Below are positions 56,705 through 64,000 of a DNA stretch of 64,000 bases, in pieces. The stretch lies in contig OY987233.1 in assembly GCA_963920705.1 (NCBI GenBank), positions 11,023,459 through 11,087,458 on the forward strand, written 5' to 3'. Every line of letters starts with the position of its first letter. The first letter of the stretch is position 1. Under the pieces are notes generated by a model. The model searched no databases, was not told the origin of the DNA, and saw only the letters and a list, made by a program, of their open reading frames with translations. Position numbers and translations under genes: made by a program. The stretch is from Odiellus spinosus (lineage: Eukaryota; Arthropoda; Arachnida; Opiliones; Phalangiidae).

Positions 56705-57140
56705 AAAAGAATTTGGCGGGAAAATGTTTTTTATTCAAGAATTTGGCGGGAAATGTTTTTTATTCAAGAATTTGGCGGGAAATGTATTAAAACGAGAATA
56801 TGGCGGGAAATGTATTAAAACGAGAATTTGGCGGGAAATGTATTAAAACGAGAAATTGGTGGAAATTGTATTAAAACGAGAATTTGGCGGGATATGTATT
56901 TAAACGAGAATTTGGCGGGATATGTATTAAAACGAGAATTTGGCGGGAAATGTATTAAAACGAGAAATTGGTGGAAATTGTATTAAAACGAGAATTTGGC
57001 GGGAAATGTATTGAAACGAGAATTTGGCGGGAAGTGTATTGAAACGAGAACTCTCTTGAAAACATATTAAAATGAGAAATATTTTGAAATGACAATTTGG
57101 CGGGAAACATATTAAAACAACAATTTGGCGAGAGATATAT
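56705..57140 (+). repeat. 28-bp minisatellite carrying TTTGGCGGGAAA
   Basis: About 16 units of AATTTGGCGGGAAATGTATT plus AAAACGAG. Seven contain the exact 12-mer TTTGGCGGGAAA; others read TATGGCGGGAAA, GGCGGGATA or GGCGGGAAG, and two are decayed to TTGGTGGAAA. A three-unit pattern (good, TTGGTGGAAA, good) occurs twice. The 12-mer matches the textbook E2F/DP site. Confidence 0.95.
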
Positions 57141-57740
57141 TAAAAACGTCAACTAGACGAGAAACTGATGAGATGTCAGTCTTTAATATTGGCTACTTGA
57201 AAAATCTAAATTTAGTCACGATCTGGTTAAGTTTTATTAAATGAAAACAAGTTGTCCGATGCTTCTCCTTCAAGAAGCCAAGATATTCTGTATATATTTT
57301 TATAAATTGAAAAATGTCGCGTGTAACTTGGCTAAGTTGGCTGTTACTTTAATATTACATTTTCTCTCTATAGTAGCCGGGCCGAGAGTCCCGCACTAGC
57401 TCTAAAGTGTAGGTATATGTAAGGGAGGGAAGTTGTTTACTTGGATGTCACGTAAGACGTAAGCACACCTGCTCGGATTCTTGTTCATGCGAAGAGCATT
57501 AAGCCTCGGTGTGGCCGCTACGATAGCTTAGTACTTCGTATAAAAAAAACCTCATTAACACGATATTACGTCGGGAAATTTCGTTTAAAAAAAGTAATCC
57601 CGCTCTTCGGGACCCCATCAATGGATTCGAACGAGTGAATATGTTACCACTTCGCGAAGTGAAATCTAGAAAAGATTTTGATTATATCAGGAGTTAAGTG
57701 CTTAATTCAATGTCGATTAAAGAAAATTAACATCGAGGAA
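57141..57740. other. non-coding stretch
   Basis: No gene is recognised. A box-B-like GGATTCGAACG at 57622 was checked and does not sit in a tRNA fold. Confidence 0.4.
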
Positions 57741-57759
57741 ATTGATGAAATCAGTCAAT

Positions 57760-58345
57760 GATAGCTCGGAAATCAAAAGAAATTAGTCAGAAATCAAAAG
57801 AAGTTGGTCAGAAATCAAAAGAAATTAGTCAGAAATCAAAAGAAATTAGTCAGAAATCAAAAGAAATTAGTCAGAAATCAAAAGAAATTAGTCAGAAAGC
57901 AAAAGAAATTAGTCAGAAAGCAAAAGAAATTAGTCAGAAAGCAAAAGAAATTAGTCAGAAATCAATATAAATTAGTAAGAAATCAAGGAAATTAGGCAGA
58001 AATCAAGGAAATTAGGCAGAAATCAAGGAAATTAGGCAGAAATCAAGGAAATTGGTCGAAAATCACTGGGAAATCTCAAGTCAGGAAAATCATCTTAATC
58101 AAGGAAATTAAAGAGGAATCACGTGGTAATCAAAGAAATCAGTCAATCAATTATCGGGAAATCAATCACAAATTATCGGGAAATCAATCACAAATTATCG
58201 AAAATCATTCTGAAATAAGAGGAATTTTAACAAGAATATTTGATTTCAAAGAAATCAGGCAATAGTAGTCGGGAAATCAGTTGGAAAAGCGAGAAAATCA
58301 GCCAAAAATCACCGGAAAATCAAGTAAAGGGCTGGAAAATAAAAA
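57760..58345 (+). repeat. 21-bp minisatellite decaying into 20-bp and irregular units
   Basis: Units are GAAATCAAAAGAAATTAGTC plus A over 57766-57970. They pass into GAAATCAAGGAAATTAGGCA (20 bp, four units) and then irregular AATCA-rich sequence. Open frames (QKSKEIS-type repeats) are by-products of the 21-bp period. Confidence 0.93.
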
Positions 58346-59210
58346 CGGCGTTTTTGTTTTTTTACAAAAAAAATTCAGACAAGCTTGAAATTGAATGGAA
58401 ATAAATCAGTTAAATCAAAGTCAGTTTGTTTAAAAACGATAATCCACTAAATTATTGTAAAGAGAACTACCAGTTTTAAACTTATTTATGAACAAATATG
58501 ATTATTTAATTAGTCAGTTAATCAATCAGAAATCAATTAAATCAGTTTATAATAACATCTAGTAATTCTGTACAAATATTAGAAATGTTTATTTATCCTT
58601 TGAGTCACTTCTAAACGCTCGAACATTATCGCTTCTTTCACCTGCTATAGTTGGCTATCGTAAGCATCTTTTCTTTCTAGTTCCAAGAGTCAAGTTTTTT
58701 AATAAGAATTTAAGTAGATCTGGAAGAACACGCGCTATTAAGTGCCGAGGGCTAACGAGAGATGTTACTATTACGTGATCCGATTTTTGAACTGACCTCT
58801 CATCTTGCGCGCTGCCAAAATGTTATATTTTTAATGGTATATTTGTGATTTTTATATGGACTTGCTTTTAAAATAGTGAAGATTAGACTTACGTGAGTTT
58901 TAGTGGCTGTTTGTAAACGTGTTTTAAAGTTTTTATCGAAGAGATGTAGTTAGTTTTATCATTTTTATAAATTGGAATTTGAAGAGTCTTCGCGGCGGGA
59001 AAAGAAAGTGAAACTTAGTCGTGACTGCAACATAATTGTTTTTGCGGTGAATAAAACGACCTTGCGACTTAATATTCGATGTTTAAAGGGTACGTGAAAC
59101 CTGTTTTTAACTTCAAAGCTGTTAATTCATTGGTCACTCACCGTTAAAACCTAGTTTGAAGCCAATTAAGATTCGTAGCTCCTGCTCTTTAAGATTGTAA
59201 CCGTGACAAC
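58346..59210. other. non-coding stretch with one unique E2F-like site
   Basis: TTCGCGGCGGGAAAAG at 58989-59004 is a single-copy GGCGGGAAA word, outside any array. TTTAAAGGGTACGTG follows near 59081. No coding exon is recognised, but the segment between the two E2F-like arrays could be a promoter or 5' region. Confidence 0.3.
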
Positions 59211-59320
59211 GTTCGCGCCAAAAGCTCGCGCCAAAGGCTCGCGCCAAAAGCTCGCGCCAAAGGTTCGCGCCAAAAGTTCGCGCCAAAAGTTCGCGCCAAA
59301 AGTTCGCGCCAAAAGCGCGC
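59211..59320 (+). repeat. 13-bp minisatellite carrying CGCGCCAAA
   Basis: Eight units of GTTCGCGCCAAAA or GCTCGCGCCAAAG. All eight hold CGCGCCAAA, and on the minus strand the TT form reads TTTGGCGCGAA, an E2F-type site. It lies about 2.1 kb from the end of the 28-bp array and shares no unit sequence with it beyond the site-like core. Confidence 0.96.
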
Positions 59321-60569
59321 GTCTACAACGTTCTTTACTTTCAAACGGAATTAGGCCCTAATTAGGCTTAGCGGAAAATCAACCAACAACATATTTTGGG
59401 AGTGTAAAAGTGAATTATTTTATTGGTATTATCTAGAATAATATCGTTTTCGCTTTGGTTAGTCATTTTATTATAGTTATTGTTTATTTATAATTAATTA
59501 TCTAGAAATTAACTGATCGAATTGGCGTTTGATAACTCGTTAAGCTGACGTGACTAACCCTTTTTCTTGATTGGCTACTCGTAATTGTCGAAGCCAGCTT
59601 TCATAGTACCTTTAGGCCGCGTCTTCCCCCTTCCAGAATGTATTAAGTTATTATCATTAGTAGGATATCGCGATAAATGAAATAGGATTTTCTTCTCGAT
59701 TTTATAACGTGTCATATTTGCACCTGGGAATCATTTGTAAAGAATATAAATTACATTAACTTAAATTACAAAAATAAAAACGTTTTGTAAATTAGATATT
59801 TTGATAATTAATTTTCTCATTGTGGTTTCATATTCTGAGTGACCTTGGAAGGAGGATCTTTTGGTTTTTCTATTTTTACTGACTTGGCACTTGGGGGAAA
59901 GTCATTTATGGTTTAAATGAAAACTTTCTTTTGGGAATTCACTTAGTTTCATCGCTACTTTGACTTAAAGAAGCCACGTGTTTTTAAAGAAACCACGTGG
60001 TTTTATTATTTGACTAAATAGAGAGAGAATGGAACTTGTTGTTTTTGTTTTGGCAATTTTGACTCACTTAGAAAGAATAATCATTTGATATAAGGCTATT
60101 AATTTTCCTGTAATAGATCACTTTGGGTTACCTCAAACTACTTTTAATATTTTATTTTAAATCAATTTCACCCTTCCTTTGTGATAAAAACAACGCGACT
60201 GTTATCAGTGAAACGCCACTAGTTTTGGACCTTTTCCGCACACTTTTTTTTGTTTTAACAACTTTTTTTCTTAATATTCGAGAGAAACTCATACAGTTTT
60301 ATAGCTCGAGAAATTCTGGAGTGTAACGAAGCTCATTAGAACCTAGCCAAAGAACAGTCTTAAATTTCAACGCGTTTAAGCCTATAATCCAGCTCGAACA
60401 TCGTGATCTAATATGCCTTATTTCAAGGTAGCGTGAAGTGTAATGAAAACAGTTGTTATTCGATAAGCGTAAGACATGAAAATCAAGCTATAATGAATTT
60501 TACACGAGTTTAAAATGAAATTTCGTTAGAAAAATATGATTAAGAATAATATGATTGCTTAGACCTTGT
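59321..60569. other. non-coding stretch
   Basis: A 67-codon frame at 60123-60326 is hydrophobic with no domain. At 59970-60000, GCCACGTGTTTTTAAAGAAA and CCACGTGG form a small CACGTG pair 18 bp apart. Confidence 0.35.
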
Positions 60570-60780
60570 TATGGACTATTTTTTTAAACACCAAATGTAA
60601 ATTGGAGTCATTTTCAAAACATATATTCATTGAAAACAAAGATTTCCCAGGCAGTAAAGATACATTTTATAATCGAAATTTTTAAAATAAAAATTCCCCG
60701 CCATCACTATGGGCCGCCTGATTTCGCTATTGTATTATAGAACCTACAGCTGATTCTCCCGCGTTCTGGCACCAGTGATA
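60570..60780 (+). repeat. family A dispersed repeat, diverged
   Basis: CACCAAATGTAAATTGGAGT, ATTTTATAATCGAAATTTTT, AAAATAAAAATTCCCCGCCA and CGCTATTGTATTATAGAACC match the 48.2-kb copy in order. Confidence 0.65.
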
Positions 60781-61879
60781 AGTTTTACTTTGACGTAAAA
60801 GTACCCTTAATCCAGATCAAGTCAACTATCTTTCGTATGAAAATTAAGATTAATTACGTTCCAGACATAATCTACGTCGTATATCGGAAAACAAAATTAC
60901 CTAAATGTTTTTAACTTTTAATTTTGAAGTTTCTTACTAACGTGTCAACCGCTAGAGGTATAAAATTTAAAATATGACGTTTTAATACTAAAATAAAACT
61001 AAATATTCTTGCAAAATGTTGAATTTTATTTCAATTTATCGTAAATCTAACATTATTAGCGTTGAAATCTTTTGATTGATAAAGAAGGGGGGGGGGGGGT
61101 GATTTCTTAGCCAGCTTTCGCGACACTTCAGATGTTTTTGGCGTTTTTCCTCGCCACTGAATTTTCTTTTTCAATCTTTCTACATTTTCTTTAAGATCGA
61201 AATAAGGTTTGAATTTGCAACGCTGATTAACCACCACCCTACAATTTATTTCTCTTAGTAAACTAGAAAATTCTTATAAAGTAAAAGAAAACTCAAGATG
61301 AATTTCAACGTAGCGCTCTTTTCGGGGTTAAAAGACGGCTAAAAAGATTCACTAAAGTTTTAAAGCTTTTCAAAACGTTAACCTATAGGTTTTTCTTCCA
61401 GCTTCATCGATTTTCTTAAGTTGACATTTTTTTTCTTTTTTTGATTTTTTTTTCTCACTCTCAATGGGGTTTGGAATTTTTTTCTACATTTTATTTTCAT
61501 CGTTTTAAAGATGGGATAAATATATGAAATATAGGAGTGTACGTACGCCGGTTACGTTTGTTTCAATATTTGTTTCTACCAGTCAATTTAAGTTACTACA
61601 AGAAGATATTTATGTCAGCGGAGAATTTTTAAAAGCGAAGCTGTCTCCGAATTTTTCACGACTTCCAAATGGAATAAGACTAAAAGATAATGCGTTTTGA
61701 GAAAAGATAATGACCTCTTGACCTTTTTGTTAATTATTAATTAAAGTGAGGCTGTTAAATAAACAGTAGACTTTAAAATTATAGAAAACAAATTTAGATT
61801 TCAACGCTAATACCCTCGTCAGACGATCTGAGTTAAATATGATTTAACCAGCCTAATTTACATCTCGTCTAAATAGCTA
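60781..61879. other. non-coding stretch
   Basis: A G run of 13 lies at 61087-61099. The 68-codon minus-strand frame across it is spurious. Nothing else is recognised. Confidence 0.4.
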
Positions 61880-62148
61880 CGGTCACACTAGCATTTCTTA
61901 ATCGATTTGAAACGGTAAAATCAAACCTATATTCAAATCGCCAGGAATCGTTCACGCATTACTCTTTATAAATCGATTTATTGTAGCTTCATCTATCGGT
62001 TGTTGAAACCGAATCGGTACTGTTCCCGAAGCAGTTTCATGAAATCGAATCAAATCGATTCGATAAAAGACGGTTTCACGTTCACACGACTTATAGGGAA
62101 ACGTTTTGAAACGGTTTAAATCGATTCCAAGGCCTAGTATGAGCGCGG
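61880..62148 (+). mobile_element. family B MITE
   Basis: It runs from CGGTCACACTAGCATTTCTT to CCTAGTATGAGCGCGG. The inverted ends match AATCGATTTGAAACGGT against ACGGTTTAAATCGATT. CTA flanks both sides, a possible but weak 3-bp target duplication. Confidence 0.9.
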
Positions 62149-62790
62149 CTAATGTTAGGTTTCCCATAATCACAATTTTATAACTCTTGGTTAATGTGTA
62201 AAGTAAGAAACTTCAAAATTAAAATGTCTAAAAATATAATTTAGGCTATTTTTTTCTGAACTCTTTGAAAGATGTTTATCAATCCATATGTCTCGGCGAA
62301 ATTTTTACATGAAACAAGAATCAGTACTGCTATATTTCCCGTAGACATTGGTCCTTAATTAGTATAAACAATCATTAAATTTAATTGATATTTTCTGAAT
62401 AAATTAAAATCCCACCGCGGAGGAAAATCTGTAATAGATTTTCTTGAATTTATTTTCCGCCGTATTATATTTCCTTCCGAAAATATAAATTTTCCAATCT
62501 TTATTTTGTGTCTTGAAAATTTCCCGAGCCATACTAATTTGCAAGCGCGGGTCCATTATAGGCGTAAAGGCATCTGCTTCGAATAAATCCCAGGCTTATA
62601 ACTTTCTTTCAAATTGGTTTTATAAAGCCCATCAATCCCTCTACTCGCAATTTTTTTAAATATTCATATTATATGGAATAGCTAGCGGGTCGCCGAAATT
62701 GGGGATACTCGTTTGCCACCCACCAGAGACTTGCACTCGCTTCCCATTGGGCGAAATTATCAAGATACGCGGAAAAAGGACAATTTTCGC
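62149..62790. other. non-coding stretch
   Basis: No gene is recognised. A short inverted repeat, AGGAAAATCTGTAATAG and GATTTTC, surrounds 62430-62450. Confidence 0.35.
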
Positions 62791-63184
62791 TTTAAAGGGA
62801 GAATGGAGCTTAATTTTCTTATCGTTTAAATAGACCTAATCCATCAGGAAAAATAATTACAAACAAATATTAAATTAGAAATCAATTTGAAACTTAACAT
62901 CAAAATAGACTTAGCTGGATTCATGGAGATTAGCTAAATTTCTTCGCATTGAAGGGTCAACGACCAATAAGCGAAGGGCCCCTCGTTAAGACGAGGTTTT
63001 CAATAGCGTTTGATTGGTCGCTAAGAAGTTCAGGATATCTCCATGAATCCAGCTAAGCCTATTTTGATGGTAAGTTTTAAATTTCTAGTTTAATATTTGT
63101 TTGTAATTTATTGATGGATTAGGCCTATTTAAACGATAAGAAAAAGATAAAAAATATCTTACTAGGTTACATTATCACTTTAAA
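62791..63184 (+). mobile_element. family C MITE, full-length copy
   Basis: This is the best example of family C. The left end is TTTAAAGGGAGAATGGAGCT and the right end TACATTATCACTTTAAAATG, with TTTAAA at both junctions. The arms pair over nearly 190 bp: TAGCTGGATTCATGGAGATT against ATCTCCATGAATCCAGCTAA, and CATTGAAGGGTCAACGACCA. The loop is near CCTCGTTAAGACGAGG, itself a small hairpin. It is non-coding. Confidence 0.95.
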
Positions 63185-64000
63185 ATGATCCCTGATTGGT
63201 TGGAAAAAAATCGCGCGGGAAAAACGCAAATTTCGCAAAATAAAAATCATTTTTTTAATATTTTTTCCGCTAAATAATGCGAAAAACGCGTGCGAATTCG
63301 GCCAAGTGAAAACCAGGTTAAAATAAGACATTATAATCTTATTTTTGTAGCAAATCAGAAAGCTGCGAGAATGTTAGTCGGCTTTTATCGAGAACCCATC
63401 GTAATTTAATATTGATGAAGAGATTCATCTAGTATTCATTCGGCTTTGTTCTCCAGCCCTAGCTCGATCCAGACACCCCTCAATATTCCAATATACTACA
63501 ACTCATCTTTTAATACTTTAAGAAACAACGGAACCGCACCCAAAACTATGATCACTTAGATATCTTTTTCCCATTACCTAAAGGTACACTTGTCCAGAAA
63601 AGTTGTAGTCACTATCTAGGTGTAATTCAGTCTATGTTATGGGGTGATGACCAGCTGTGATACTATTTCAATTTCCTTAAAATAATTTCAGTCATTATCC
63701 AATCAAAACGCTCCATTTTCCCATAGAAATAGCGCGTGACCTCCAGTCTCGAGATTGATGGAGTGGAAAAGGGGAGGCGCTATCAAAGCCACTTATTATC
63801 CCACCCGACTCAAAGATGGCGTTAGAATCTTAACCTTCAGTTTGTCGACGACATACGTTGTTTTCACTAAAGGGGGTAAATGCCGTTCCCCCAGTGTTGC
63901 CAACCATTTGCGAGTGACAACTGAAGTGGAGAGAAAGGCTAGCAGTACGGTTTTTGAACTGCACTCGCAAGCTCCTGGCAACCCTGCAATGAAAGTAAAG
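63185..64000. other. non-coding stretch to the window end
   Basis: No gene is recognised. A 61-codon minus-strand frame at 63796-63981 starts near the edge and has no domain, but an exon reaching beyond the window cannot be excluded. Confidence 0.35.

Noticed and set aside
57601-57680. tRNA-like box B (GGATTCGAACG, reverse)
   Set aside because: The bases around the loop do not form a T stem, and no matching acceptor stem or box A is present.
57758-57995. QKSKEIS repeat frame as a coiled-coil protein
   Set aside because: It comes from the 21-bp minisatellite. Two frames are open at once and there is no unique flanking coding sequence.
1-64000. CRISPR arrays, suggested by many regular repeats
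   Set aside because: The arrays are head-to-tail without unique spacers and the context is eukaryotic.

Overview
This is an AT-rich, gene-poor stretch of nuclear DNA from an animal, most likely an invertebrate. The only convincing coding sequence is split by a likely splice acceptor and encodes an FHA domain whose best resemblance is to metazoan RNF8. Everything else is dispersed short inverted-repeat elements, minisatellites and long A/T runs. I see no bacterial gene order, no CRISPR array, no tRNA or rRNA gene, and no recognisable transposase or reverse transcriptase. The species cannot be named from the sequence. Almost all other open frames of 60-190 codons are chance or repeat-derived.

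Layout. From 1 to 12.3 kb there is non-coding DNA with a degenerate ~120-bp triplication (0.36-0.71 kb), a 35-bp minisatellite (1.4-2.0 kb), a CACGTG-bearing repeat (2.4-2.6 kb), an AT-only ~40-bp array (5.9-6.4 kb) and MITE copies. The FHA-coding exon lies at 12.9-13.7 kb, followed by about 220 bp of coding-looking but stop- and frame-interrupted sequence. From 14 to 35 kb come arrays with units of ~40, 23, ~155, 31, 18, 20 and 21-23 bp, mixed with MITE copies. From 35 to 49 kb is AT-rich DNA with few arrays, a 94-bp triplication, a 142-bp duplication and more MITEs. From 49.8 to 63.2 kb is a second array-rich zone (units 12, 26, 28, 21 and 13 bp), which also holds a clean 281-bp terminal-inverted-repeat element with a 7-bp target duplication.

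Seven dispersed families recur and are labelled A to G here. C and D are long fold-back MITEs with ends TTAAAGGGA...TCCCTTTAA, fitting the TTAAAGGRR end rule of T2/Kolobok-type MITEs. B is a ~270-bp element with ~35-bp imperfect inverted ends. A, F and G are dispersed repeats, F being partly fold-back. Tandem arrays cover roughly 8 kb and dispersed elements roughly 6-7 kb.

The points most worth a second look are: two independent arrays at 56.7 and 59.2 kb whose units carry E2F-type sites (TTTGGCGGGAAA and TTCGCGCCAAA); a 20-bp minisatellite that grew inside a family G element; block-wise sequence change along several arrays; and the RNF8-like FHA exon with an interrupted lysine-rich tail. All family assignments were made by eye.
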